Shown: in pieces, positions 37,618-46,664 of the stretch | Layout: the number at the start of each line of letters is the position of its first letter | How positions within the stretch are numbered: the stretch's first letter is position 1 | Source of the DNA: Photobacterium jeanii | GTDB lineage: Bacteria > Pseudomonadota > Gammaproteobacteria > Enterobacterales > Vibrionaceae | Length of the DNA: 64,000 nt | Assembly (NCBI RefSeq): GCF_001650345.1 | Contig: NZ_LVHF01000026.1 | Coordinates: 39,140-103,139 of the forward strand | Direction of reading: 5' to 3' | Position numbers and translations under genes: made by a program | Notes under the pieces: generated by a model | What the model was told of the DNA's origin: nothing | Database searches by the model: none | What the model saw: only the letters and a program-made list of their open reading frames with translations

Positions 37618-37970
37618 CCCCGTTGTCCTTTTCTACCTTATTGATTGAATGAGTCGTTAATGACGACGGTAAACGCCCTGTCCAGCGCTGCCCGTTAAAT
37701 ATTGTCGGTGTCATGCACTTCACCTTGCTGATTAAGCTCAGCATATTGTTCAGTTACCACTCATCACTCTTGAGTGTGATCAATGGCTTAGAATTAAAAG
37801 TTAAGCCGTCGGGATTATTATGCTTTCTATTGATGTGAGAGTTTTCTCACAGTTTAACGCCATAGCATTGGGTAGTATCGCCGGCAAGAAATATGGTCAC
37901 CTCTGGACCAGTGGCCGTACAGCGAACACCCTACAAATAAGAATGATTTGCTGGCGGCCACACTACATCC
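37618..37970. other. recC-recB intergenic region without a gene
   Basis: 353 bp where E. coli has ptrA (pitrilysin). There is no ptrA-like coding remnant that I can recognise. A perfect inverted repeat TGTGAGA-GTTT-TCTCACA is at 37834-37851 and a smaller one, CACTC-TT-GAGTG, at 37764-37775. The region must carry the recB promoter or read-through from recC. The only open frame (from 37820, plus strand) runs antisense into recC and is not credible. Confidence 0.6.
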
Positions 37971-40900
37971 CTACTCTTTTTCGACACTTTCACTATTTAT
38001 CACCGCGGCCTGCAATATTCTGCTAGCCAGCCGTGCTGCGTCGGTCGCTAAATTTTCATCCCACATCGGCCAAACGCGCGCGATGTAACTATCGGCACCT
38101 TCCCCGGCAAACAAGTAACCATCGTTAAAGGTATCTGCCATTTTTTTCAGGGCTTTTTGCTCGGTTTCATCATCATCAAGCCAGTTACCTTTGCGATCAA
38201 AATGGGCTTGGATCCCAGCCAAAGCCGTTTTCGGGAAATACGGTAGCGGCTGATTTAAACCATCAAAATACAGCTCAATCGCTTCTTGCAAGTATTGCTT
38301 GGCTTGCTCGGCATCAATGGCCAGCAAACGACGATGCTCACCATTACCAATAACATGACTCACTTTGCCACTGTCCGCACCCGAGCCATTGGCACTTGCA
38401 GCGAGACAAAGGTGATCAAACCAAGCAGTGAGCAGATCTTGCGAGCGCACCTTACCACTTCGATAACGCACTAAACCCGATTGATAATACTGCTTGAGCC
38501 AACCTTGCAGCTTCACGGTATGCCCCTGATACTGGAACGTCAGATCCACTTCGTGATCGGCAAGTGGCGCATGAATAAGGGGATAAATGTCCTCAGAAAT
38601 GGTTTCAACTTCGCTACGAGTCGCAGCCAAATCCAAATCACCAAAGGCTCCAACAGGCAAGCGTCCCGCAGCCTTTTGCTGCGCGGCAAACAGGGTGAAC
38701 ACCTGCTCTTCATCAGCATTTGTAAGCTTGGCGTCCAGCAATTGCTGTAATAGCTGTTCACGCATCTGATAACCATCCAAGCCGTTTAAAGTAAAAGGCT
38801 CATCATCTTCGGTCACGGCCATTGGCGGTTCAAAATAAACTTTTAACCGACGATTAAAGAAATAACGCACAGGTAAACGCCAAAATCGCTGCAATTCGGC
38901 TAAATCAAGTTCCAATACTTTGTCGTCTGGCAGGGGCTCTGATTCGAGGGCTGTTAGCTGGAACGCACTGGCGGCTTGTCCTTGGCGCTCTGCCGCTGGC
39001 AACCATTCCGCCGCATAACTGGCAAACTGCCCGCGGAAAGCGCTCGGGCTAAATGGGACCAAGGCATGATGGTGGAATAAGTGCGCTTTGAGCTTATCAG
39101 CCGATTGATCGACCGCGAGCGCTTCATCACCAGCTAAGCAATAGCCTTGCTGACAATACTCCACCAGCTCGCTGACCAACACTGAAGGGACTTTCTCGGT
39201 GTTATCTTGAATTGAGCGGCCAACATAGCTGATATACAAAGTCTGCTGCGCCGATTGCACCGCTTCTAAGAACAGGTAACGGTCGTCGTCACGGCGAGAA
39301 CGGTCACCGGCTTTGGTGCGCCCGTCCATTAAGTCAAACCCTTCAGCAGGCATGCTGCGCGGGTAAGCACCATCGTTCATCCCTAGCAAACACACCACGT
39401 TAAACGGGATCGAACGCATTGGCATCAAGGTACAGAAGTTCACTTGTCCGGCAAGGAAACGTTGGCTGACACGCTCACCCGAGAGTTTGCTGGTCAGGTA
39501 CTCGGTCAGCACTTGCGGTGAAATCAGTGCACGATAGTTGGCATCATCTAATTGCTCTTGCAAACGATGCAAACAATCGCGGATCGACTTCAATACGAGC
39601 TCTCCTTCGAGCTCAACCGCAAAGAAATCATCAAGCAGTTGGTTCAGGGTTGCCGTCCAATCAGCGACGGATTGGGCTTGCGCTAAGCCGTGGCGATAAT
39701 CGACAAGTTTGTCGATAAAACTCGCCAATTGACCAGCAAGTTCGGCATCCAAACCTTGCACTTCATCGTAAGCAGAAATGCCATCAAATAGGCCCGCTTC
39801 GTACGGCATGGCATAGCCAAGCAACATGCGCTGAATACCAAACAACCATGTATTTTGTTGCTGCGGCGGTAAATCGAACTGGCTCGCGGTGTGACTATCT
39901 AAGCCCCAACGTACGCCAACCTCTTCGATCCAGCGCTTAACTTTGTCAAAGCTCTGGCTATCAAAACCAAATTTCGCCATCACCGCTGGCACTTCTAATA
40001 GCTCCAACAACTCGGAAGCCTGACAACGGCTTTCAGGCAAGGTAAGTAAGCGCAAGAACGCAAGCAGGATCGGGTTTTCTTGCTCGGCGGTACGGTCGGA
40101 AATTGAGAACGGGATATAGCGATTCCCCGGCGCATTACCAAACACCGCTTGGATCGCAGGGCTGTACGCGTTGATATCTGACACCATCACTATGACATCA
40201 CGCGGCTTTAAGCTGCTATCTGCGTCGAACATCGCTAATAATTTATCGTGCAGCACTTCGACTTCACGCATCGGGCTATGACACGCTTGGATCGAGAGCG
40301 AGTGATCGTCAGGTTGAATGGTTAGCTTATGGTGGCTGGAATCGAGAATATCGTCGTTTTGACGATCGTCTAAATTCAAAATATCGGCTTGGATCGAATG
40401 CAATAAAGTATCGGGTTCAATATCGACAAAAGCTTCGATTTCATTGGCTTCCATCTCCGATAACAGGAACAGATTATCACGCCCCAGCTTGCCCATTGAG
40501 GCCAACAAGCTGTTACCCACCGCATCGGTGTGCATTTCATCGATCACGTTATCTTCGATACTGCCTTTTAGCTGATCGGTTAAATCGCCATGCTCACTAT
40601 GATCATCCAACCATTTCACCTGCAAACGGCGCTTTGCCGCTAAACGGGCAAGGTATTTACGATCGCGCACTTCACCCCAGTAATAACGACACGGGTTGGT
40701 GAACATCAAGTGGACATCAATGTGCTCGCCGAGTGCAGCCAAGGCATCCATATAACGCGGTGGCAGCGATGAGATACCAAAGACAAACAAACGCTTTGGC
40801 AGTCCTTCTGGCAAGGTGCCGCTGGTTTGAGCATAGTTTTCTAGGGTTTCAATGAAATGCTCGTACAAGTTAGCACGGTGGTACGGTGACTGACCGAGCG

Positions 40901-41432
40901 ACAAGGTATGGTCGTACAATGCCTGCCATAACATCGGCTGCCACGGGTGTTCATCGCCAAGCTCGGCAACGGTTTCCCCTGCTTCCCATTGTTGGATCCA
41001 TTCAGGGCGGTATACCAAATATTGGTCGAAGATATCTGCAATTTTCTCGGCCAACTGGTAAATCTTCAAGCCATCTTCATCCCCTTCAAGGTAACGACGT
41101 AATGGCTCAAACTCCTCTAACGCCAACTGGGTCGGCAGCACTTCCATCAGCTTCCACGTCATGGCCTCTTTGTTGAACGCGCTGCGCTCAGGGACATCAC
41201 TCAGTACCTTGGTAAACATGGTCCAAATAAACGTCGCTGGCAGTGGGAACGTGATATTGGCCGCAACCCCAAACGACTTCGCCAATTCCAGTTTGAGCCA
41301 TTGCGACATCCCTGGGCTTTGCACTAGGATTTGTTCTTGCTCAAAGGGATTATCAAGCGGCTGAAGACGGATTAATTCAACCAGAAGGGATTTCAGCATA
41401 TCAAGCTGATTAGAGTGATAGACAGTAAACAC
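37971..41432 (-). CDS. recC: RecBCD enzyme subunit RecC (exonuclease V gamma)
   Basis: Chi-recognition and scaffold subunit. 1153 residues, starting MFTVYHSNQLDMLKSLLVELI. It has the family motifs ILVQSPGMSQWLKLELA near residue 34, a degenerate helicase-like core (FCTLMPMRSIPFNVVCLLGMNDGAYPR near 680), and a C-terminal inactive nuclease fold. Order recC-recB-recD on one strand is conserved. argA is two genes from recD, as in enterobacteria. Confidence 0.96.
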   Translation of the reverse strand: MFTVYHSNQLDMLKSLLVELIRLQPLDNPFEQEQILVQSPGMSQWLKLELAKSFGVAANITFPLPATFIWTMFTKVLSDVPERSAFNKEAMTWKLMEVLPTQLALEEFEPLRRYLEGDEDGLKIYQLAEKIADIFDQYLVYRPEWIQQWEAGETVAELGDEHPWQPMLWQALYDHTLSLGQSPYHRANLYEHFIETLENYAQTSGTLPEGLPKRLFVFGISSLPPRYMDALAALGEHIDVHLMFTNPCRYYWGEVRDRKYLARLAAKRRLQVKWLDDHSEHGDLTDQLKGSIEDNVIDEMHTDAVGNSLLASMGKLGRDNLFLLSEMEANEIEAFVDIEPDTLLHSIQADILNLDDRQNDDILDSSHHKLTIQPDDHSLSIQACHSPMREVEVLHDKLLAMFDADSSLKPRDVIVMVSDINAYSPAIQAVFGNAPGNRYIPFSISDRTAEQENPILLAFLRLLTLPESRCQASELLELLEVPAVMAKFGFDSQSFDKVKRWIEEVGVRWGLDSHTASQFDLPPQQQNTWLFGIQRMLLGYAMPYEAGLFDGISAYDEVQGLDAELAGQLASFIDKLVDYRHGLAQAQSVADWTATLNQLLDDFFAVELEGELVLKSIRDCLHRLQEQLDDANYRALISPQVLTEYLTSKLSGERVSQRFLAGQVNFCTLMPMRSIPFNVVCLLGMNDGAYPRSMPAEGFDLMDGRTKAGDRSRRDDDRYLFLEAVQSAQQTLYISYVGRSIQDNTEKVPSVLVSELVEYCQQGYCLAGDEALAVDQSADKLKAHLFHHHALVPFSPSAFRGQFASYAAEWLPAAERQGQAASAFQLTALESEPLPDDKVLELDLAELQRFWRLPVRYFFNRRLKVYFEPPMAVTEDDEPFTLNGLDGYQMREQLLQQLLDAKLTNADEEQVFTLFAAQQKAAGRLPVGAFGDLDLAATRSEVETISEDIYPLIHAPLADHEVDLTFQYQGHTVKLQGWLKQYYQSGLVRYRSGKVRSQDLLTAWFDHLCLAASANGSGADSGKVSHVIGNGEHRRLLAIDAEQAKQYLQEAIELYFDGLNQPLPYFPKTALAGIQAHFDRKGNWLDDDETEQKALKKMADTFNDGYLFAGEGADSYIARVWPMWDENLATDAARLASRILQAAVINSESVEKE

Positions 41433-41542
41433 GCAGATATCTCACGAAAAAGAGAATGTTATAGGAATTGTCTACCAATCATTGCCGAGCAGCAAATAGA
41501 ATTGACGCCAAACCCGAGTTCAACAGGTTTGGCGTGTGAAGA

Positions 41543-42517
41543 TTAAGCGGTGGCAGGAATTTGGAACAAACGACTCAGTGGACGGTAGTGGGCTAAATAT
41601 CGCACCGCAACGTAACTGACTATCAAGGTTGCCATCCCTAATTCAAATCGCGCCAAGGTCGCAACTTGCTGAACGTACTGCACATCAAAACCAAACTGGG
41701 TCATCCAAGCCGCGACTTTAAATAGCGCGGTCGCGCTGATCACCACCGGGAAGGTAAATGCCGCGTAGCCCGCACTGAACGGCAACCGTAATAGGCGATA
41801 GAAAGTCAGGTAAATAACAAACGTCATCAATACCGCAATACCCACTAACAGACCAATCACTACTGGTGATGGCGTAGCCGTTACCGTCAAATACCCCGCC
41901 AATGATAGACTCGCTGGTGCCGCCATAATAGCAATGGTTGGTTTGGCTGCATCATGAATTTCAGCGCTAAAGATCAGGCGGTAAATCATCAGAGGCAACA
42001 TCACCGCATAAGCGCCCATGCCAAATACAAGCAAGGCATCAGCCAAAGGTGCAAAAGCGCCTCCTGGGAAAGCCACATCAGCAACAATAATCCCCACGGG
42101 CGGTACAAACCAACTAGGTACCATGTGGTGTAATTCAAATTCCCGTGCTCGATGAACAATGAAGGTCAGCAAGAAAGCCAAGTGCAAAACTACCGCCACC
42201 AACCATAGCCCTTGACCAACCACAGGATAAAACTGGCTGATTGCTTTAGCGACCACCATGCTTGCCATGGCATAAGTCGGTACTACACTGCCCACCACTG
42301 GATGCGCTAAGTCTTGCCACAGCAGCCGAGGGTGGCAAATAAACTTCACCGTTAAAATCAGCAACAGTACAGCGGCAATGCCCGCCCCTGTTAGCTGCGC
42401 CATGCCCTGCGCGGGGACGGCATTTTCCCAACACCAACCTAAGCTGGCGATACCTAAAGCTAATCCGGCCATTGGGGTCGGTGCGCCTGCCACTTTTCGT
42501 TTGGTTGCTTTTAACAT
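41543..42517 (-). CDS. TDT (TehA/SLAC1) family transporter
   Basis: Inner-membrane protein of 324 residues with about ten hydrophobic helices, the TehA/SLAC1 anion-channel fold. Residues near the start, KVAGAPTPMAGLALGIASLGW, are typical of the family. Substrate is unknown; relatives handle tellurite, dicarboxylates, sulfite or chloride. The ATG at 42517 has GGAG 7 nt upstream; the longer frame from 42556 lacks this. It is divergent from a LysR regulator, which probably controls it. Confidence 0.85.
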   Translation of the reverse strand: MLKATKRKVAGAPTPMAGLALGIASLGWCWENAVPAQGMAQLTGAGIAAVLLLILTVKFICHPRLLWQDLAHPVVGSVVPTYAMASMVVAKAISQFYPVVGQGLWLVAVVLHLAFLLTFIVHRAREFELHHMVPSWFVPPVGIIVADVAFPGGAFAPLADALLVFGMGAYAVMLPLMIYRLIFSAEIHDAAKPTIAIMAAPASLSLAGYLTVTATPSPVVIGLLVGIAVLMTFVIYLTFYRLLRLPFSAGYAAFTFPVVISATALFKVAAWMTQFGFDVQYVQQVATLARFELGMATLIVSYVAVRYLAHYRPLSRLFQIPATA

Positions 42518-42742
42518 GACATCACTCCACCTGCATTTTGCGTGCTCAACACACACTGTGAGAATAAAATGCAGTCTAACTCGCTGCTATCATTTAGAAT
42601 ATCTGAATAAATTTAACCCAAGGTTAAGTATTACTTAACGGAAAACCGCGTCGTTGAGTGACTCGACTCAATCGCCTATCAACTGGGTTATCAATAACAG
42701 GTATTATATTTGCAACTTTCGTTAAATAATAGGATTAACACC

Positions 42743-43639
42743 ATGGCGTCAGCGATTGCCCTCAAACAGCTCAAAGTCTTTGTTACTGTCGCGCAAGAAG
42801 GCACGATTACTGCTGCCGCCGACAAATTGTTTCTCTCTAAACCTGCGGTCAGCATGGCGTTATCTGAATTAGAAAAGCAGCTCGATCACAAGTTATTTGA
42901 CCGCAATAACAACCGCCTGATCATCAATGAACAAGGTAAGCGTTTATTACCCCTTGCCGATGAGTTACTGGCCCGTAGTCAAACCATAGAGCAGCTATTC
43001 AATCAAACGGGTCCCGCTACGGGTCAACTACGCATTGGTTCCAGCGATACTGTGGGCAATCAACTCACCCCGTTTTTGTTGCGCGACTTTCGCCGCCACG
43101 CTGATCACCACCAGCAATCGTTATTTATTGCCAATACCAGCCATATTTGCCACATGTTGAGTGAGTTTGAATTGGATGTCGGATTAGTTGAAGGCAATGT
43201 TCAGCAAGCGGATTTGATCAGCCTACCGTGGCTTGCCGATGAAATGGTGGTGGTTGCCCACCCTGAACATCCACTTGCCAAGCTCAACCAAGTCTCGCTA
43301 CAAGATTTAGAGCATTCCGAGTGGATTTTGCGTGAACCCGGCTCTGGCACACGCGAGTTTTTTCTTAATCGGCTTGCGCCACGTCTCGCCAATTGGCAAC
43401 AAGCGTTTGAGCTCAATACCACTGAATCAATCATAAACTGTACCGCCGCCGGCTTAGGCTTAACTTGCCTGTCGAAATTCGCGGTCCAGCGCGCCGTTGC
43501 CGATCAACGCTTGGTGATCTTGCCACTGCCACTCGATATGCAACGCCAGTATTGGTTGCTATACCACAAAGAGAAATACCAAAGTCCGCTGATGGAACTC
43601 TTCATCTCTTTTAGCCAGCAATGGCAATTTACCGTCTAG
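42743..43639 (+). CDS. LysR-type transcriptional regulator (YeiE-like)
   Basis: A 298-residue regulator with an N-terminal winged helix-turn-helix (LKQLKVFVTVAQEGTITAAA, then KPAVSMALSELEKQL) and a periplasmic-binding-like effector domain. The segments DVGLVEGNVQ, WILREPGSGTREFF and NCTAAGLGLTCLSK resemble the YeiE/CysB-like subgroup. The ATG at 42743 has AGGA 8 nt upstream, whereas the longer frame from 42710 does not. It is divergent from a TDT transporter, the likely target. Effector unknown. Confidence 0.85.
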   Translation: MASAIALKQLKVFVTVAQEGTITAAADKLFLSKPAVSMALSELEKQLDHKLFDRNNNRLIINEQGKRLLPLADELLARSQTIEQLFNQTGPATGQLRIGSSDTVGNQLTPFLLRDFRRHADHHQQSLFIANTSHICHMLSEFELDVGLVEGNVQQADLISLPWLADEMVVVAHPEHPLAKLNQVSLQDLEHSEWILREPGSGTREFFLNRLAPRLANWQQAFELNTTESIINCTAAGLGLTCLSKFAVQRAVADQRLVILPLPLDMQRQYWLLYHKEKYQSPLMELFISFSQQWQFTV

Positions 43640-43664
43640 TATCAGCACTTACAGTCATTCTGAC

Positions 43665-44351
43665 TTACAGGCGGTTATCACCAGTACTAAAAGCAATAAT
43701 CTGGCTGATTTGGCACAGTGGTCGCCCTGACTCCTGCTGCCAATCGTTAAACGCCGCTAACGTGGCTTGCTGCGATTTTTTAGTATCGCGTCCGCCATCG
43801 ATCACCCCAGTGCTGCGCAAGTAAGCTTCAACATCACCGCTTAAAATAAAGGTATCTTTGCCCATCACACGCAAAGTATAAGGGCCAGTATTACCGCCCA
43901 GTCGCTTACCGTGCTTTTTCAAGTGCTGCCACAAACCTATGATGTCTTGCTGTGGCCACTGGGCAACCATGTTGGCAAAAGAGCCGTACTCACGAGTCGC
44001 TTGGTGGATCATGCGGGCATTTTCAGGAATCGTCATCACTTTGCCTAAGTGACGAATAATGGCTGGATCGGTCGCTTTACGCTCCCACATTTCATTTGGC
44101 ATCAGCAGCATTTTTTCGATATCAAACCCAAAAAACACCTCTTCAAAATTCGGCCATTTGCTGCGAACAACCTTCCAACTCATGCCAGATTGAAAGACTT
44201 TCTGGGTAAAAGCCGCCAACCAACGGTCATCGGGGATCGCCGCTAACTGCTCAGCAGATAATGGCACCGATAACATCGATTCCAATGCCTCGTCACCGCC
44301 TTTTCGCTCTGCTGCTCGCGCATAAATATGAGTAAATTTTTCCTGCACCAT
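43665..44351 (-). CDS. DNA-3-methyladenine glycosylase I (Tag) family protein
   Basis: Helix-hairpin-helix base-excision glycosylase family. The 228-residue protein has the Tag-like WLAAFTQKVFQSGMSWKVVRSKWPNFEEVFFGFD segment (positions about 44-77) with the substrate-pocket glutamate region, and YTLRVMGKDTFILSGDVEAYL. It differs from canonical Tag by lacking the N-terminal CxW and the C-terminal zinc-ligand cysteines and histidines, so activity on 3-methyladenine is not assured. The start is ATG 44351; a GTG at 44354 is equally possible. It is divergent from yebG; a DNA-repair gene pair across a LexA box is worth noting. Confidence 0.8.
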   Translation of the reverse strand: MVQEKFTHIYARAAERKGGDEALESMLSVPLSAEQLAAIPDDRWLAAFTQKVFQSGMSWKVVRSKWPNFEEVFFGFDIEKMLLMPNEMWERKATDPAIIRHLGKVMTIPENARMIHQATREYGSFANMVAQWPQQDIIGLWQHLKKHGKRLGGNTGPYTLRVMGKDTFILSGDVEAYLRSTGVIDGGRDTKKSQQATLAAFNDWQQESGRPLCQISQIIAFSTGDNRL

Positions 44352-44390
44352 CACATATCACCGCTTATCACTGGACATACCCCTTGATGC

Positions 44391-44410
44391 TACTGTATAA
44401 ACAGCCAGTA
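44391..44410. promoter_or_regulatory. LexA box between the Tag-like gene and yebG
   Basis: TACTGTATAAACAGCCAGTA matches the SOS consensus TACTGT-(AT)n-ACAGTA with one mismatch in the core (CCAG for ACAG). It is 24 bp before the yebG ATG, as expected for an SOS gene. It is also 40 bp from the divergent glycosylase start. Confidence 0.75.
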
Positions 44411-44433
44411 AATCAATTCGGGAGAGGGTGACC

Positions 44434-44736
44434 ATGGCTGTTATCGTCAAATATGTAGTTGAGCGCAACGGAGAAGAAAAGATGACTTTCACCTCTAAGT
44501 CCGAAGCCGACGCATACGACAAAATGTTGGATATGGCTGACGAAATGTTTGCTTTACTAGGTGAAAGCGAGCTATTCGAAGACGAAGCAAAACAAGAAGA
44601 GCTATCTATGTTCTTGGCACAAAAACGTGAGCAAGTACTGGTAGCACTGGGTGCAAAAAAAGCGAAAGCTGCACCAAAGAAAAAAGCCGCGAAACCTGAA
44701 GTGGTAGCAGATGCGCCACAAGAAGACGCAGCGTAA
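44434..44736 (+). CDS. yebG: YebG family DNA-damage-inducible protein
   Basis: Small SOS-induced protein of unknown biochemical role. 100 residues: an N-terminal YebG domain (MAVIVKYVVERNGEEKMTF, then DKMLDMADEMFALL) and a C-terminal tail rich in lysine, alanine and proline, which suggests nucleic-acid contact. The ATG at 44434 has GGGAGAGGGTG just upstream. LexA control is supported by the box at 44391-44410. Confidence 0.92.
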   Translation: MAVIVKYVVERNGEEKMTFTSKSEADAYDKMLDMADEMFALLGESELFEDEAKQEELSMFLAQKREQVLVALGAKKAKAAPKKKAAKPEVVADAPQEDAA

Positions 44737-44758
44737 GCATTGTTTTGCACCTATCCTT

Positions 44759-44783
44759 AAAACCTCCGCTTGGAGGTTTTTTT
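44759..44783 (+). terminator. Terminator after yebG
   Basis: AACCTCC / GGAGGTT stem with a 4-nt loop and a seven-base T run. Confidence 0.9.
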
Positions 44784-44958
44784 ATGGCTCAAATTTCAGC
44801 ATCTTCAGTCCCAGCCACCCATTTTTGTCCGATCTACGTCATTTTTCACTGATTCCCCTCTCACCCCTTCTATATTTTGATAACTCTCTTTATGATGAAG
44901 CTAACAACATAAAGACGAATTAAGTGCTATGCACTTTCGAGATGGAGAACAATTCAAG

Positions 44959-45990
44959 ATGGCCAATTTTGCTCTTGCCTTAGGTACTGCTACCAAAAAC
45001 CGTGATGGTAAAATCATCGAAGCTTTCTTCCCAACACCAGTACTAAACCCAAGCGACGCTTTGGTTGACGCAATTGCTGCAGTAGTTGAATACAAAGAAG
45101 GTAACCAAGCGATTGAAGTGACGGCTGCTCAGTGTGCAGATCTTAGCGCTGCTTTCGCTGCTGCTGGCGATGACAAAAGTGCACAGTTTGCTGCTAAAGC
45201 AGCAGACAGCAAGCAACCACTAGTAATGGTGATCCTAGCAAGCGACGAGCAACCAACCTCGGTTTCTGAAGCCTTCCTTAAGCTACAGCTTATTTCTCAC
45301 CGTCTTGTTAAGCCGCACGGCGTGGTACTGGATGGCGTATTCGGCCTTCTTCACAACATCGCTTGGACTAACCAAGGCGCAATCGACCTACCAGAGCTAG
45401 CTGATCGTCAAATCGAAGCACGCCTAAACGGTGAAACCCTCACTGTCGATTGTGTTGATAAATTCCCTAAAATGGTTGACTACGTGGTACCAACTGGCGT
45501 GCGTATCGCTGACACGTCTCGCGTTCGTCTGGGTGCGCACGTAGGTGAAGGCACTACCGTGATGCACGAAGGTTTCATCAACTTCAACGCAGGTACAACT
45601 GGTGTGAGCATGGTGGAAGGTCGTATTTCTGCAGGTGTTGTGGTTGGCGACGGTTCAGATATCGGCGGTGGTGCGTCTATCATGGGTACTCTATCTGGCG
45701 GTGGTAAAGTAGTCGTATCTATCGGTGAAAACAGCCTACTTGGCGCTAACGCAGGTCTTGGCTTCCCTATGGGCGACCGTTGTACGATTGAATCAGGTCT
45801 ATACGTTACAGCTGGCTCAAAAGTACGCATGCTTGATGCAGACGGTAAAGAAGTAGAAGTCGTTAAAGCGCGCGATCTTGCAGGCAAACCGGATCTACTA
45901 TTCCGTCGTAACTCAATGACAGGTCAAATCGAATGTCTAACCAACAAGACTGCGATTGAGCTAAACAGCGAGCTACACAGCAACAACTAA
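44959..45990 (+). CDS. dapD: Tetrahydrodipicolinate N-succinyltransferase DapD (long form)
   Basis: Succinylates tetrahydrodipicolinate in the lysine and meso-diaminopimelate pathway. 343 residues, the long form known from vibrios and pseudomonads rather than the 274-residue E. coli type. The C-terminal half is a left-handed beta helix with hexapeptide repeats (VRLGAHVGEGTTVMHEG, IGGGASIMGTLSGGGKVVVSIG). The ATG at 44959 (MANFALALGTATKN) is chosen because GGAG lies 11 nt upstream and it matches relatives; the longer frame from 44929 is an extension into that site. Confidence 0.95.
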   Translation: MANFALALGTATKNRDGKIIEAFFPTPVLNPSDALVDAIAAVVEYKEGNQAIEVTAAQCADLSAAFAAAGDDKSAQFAAKAADSKQPLVMVILASDEQPTSVSEAFLKLQLISHRLVKPHGVVLDGVFGLLHNIAWTNQGAIDLPELADRQIEARLNGETLTVDCVDKFPKMVDYVVPTGVRIADTSRVRLGAHVGEGTTVMHEGFINFNAGTTGVSMVEGRISAGVVVGDGSDIGGGASIMGTLSGGGKVVVSIGENSLLGANAGLGFPMGDRCTIESGLYVTAGSKVRMLDADGKEVEVVKARDLAGKPDLLFRRNSMTGQIECLTNKTAIELNSELHSNN

Positions 45991-46035
45991 TTGAGTTGCT
46001 GAACATCCGTCCCCTTTTCGGGCGACACAAATAAC

Positions 46036-46059
46036 AAAGGCTGCCTGTTGGCAGCCTTT
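46036..46059. terminator. Hairpin between dapD and the DUF2799 lipoprotein gene
   Basis: A 10-bp stem AAAGGCTGCC / GGCAGCCTTT with a TGTT loop between convergent genes. The minus-strand tail (TTTGTTATTT) is the more T-rich. Confidence 0.75.
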
Positions 46060-46076
46060 ACTGTATGAAATTACGA

Positions 46077-46406
46077 TTAATAACCACGCCCAACCAAACC
46101 GTAACTACTACTGTTAGATGTGCAATCATTTAAGTAGCCTGAATTAACGACCGTATTTGGCGTTTGGCGCCCGCTACAATAATCAAATCGCCCTTTGAGG
46201 TAACCGGCTCGGTACTCTTCATACTCGGTTTCACTTAATGCGCCCAAATCACCTAATCGGTCTTCATTGAGCTCACGATACCCTTGTTCACCGTGGTAAT
46301 TACCTAACGCCTGCCAATCTTTATTCTTGGTCAGTTCCGCTTCATAAAACGAACTACAACCCACGATCAGCCCTGCCAGCAAGGCTATGCTTATCCATTT
46401 TGCCAT
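46077..46406 (-). CDS. DUF2799 family lipoprotein
   Basis: Predicted lipoprotein of 109 residues: signal peptide MAKWISIALLAGLIVGC with lipobox IVGC, then a mature part with WQALGNYHGEQGYREL and YEEYRAGYLKGRFDYC, the DUF2799 pattern. The ATG at 46406 has AGAGGA 7 nt upstream, better than the longer frame from 46424. Serine follows the lipid cysteine, so outer-membrane sorting is expected. Function unknown. Confidence 0.83.
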   Translation of the reverse strand: MAKWISIALLAGLIVGCSSFYEAELTKNKDWQALGNYHGEQGYRELNEDRLGDLGALSETEYEEYRAGYLKGRFDYCSGRQTPNTVVNSGYLNDCTSNSSSYGLVGRGY

Positions 46407-46664
46407 ACTTACATCCTCTGCCACTGACGCTTATCTTGCATCATTGTTGTTATTCATGACTGAAATACGCTTGAGGCGGCGTTTCAGTTTATTCCAAACG
46501 GTATAACGTTAAGCCACCAGCCAAATGTTACCCGCTCAGAATCACTCCACTGCTGTGGGAGTCATTTAAGTATGGTTGAAATTGACAGAAAACGTGTGAT
46601 GAAACTCGAATATCACAACAGTGAAGATTGCATACTCTAATTACCAGTATTGCTTAATCGTAAG

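Noticed and set aside
37834..37851. CRP site in the recC-recB gap
   Set aside because: TGTGA and TCACA are 8 bp apart, not the required 6 bp.
37820..38026. 68-residue open frame in the recC-recB gap
   Set aside because: It runs antisense into recC, has no family resemblance and no binding site, and is best explained by chance.
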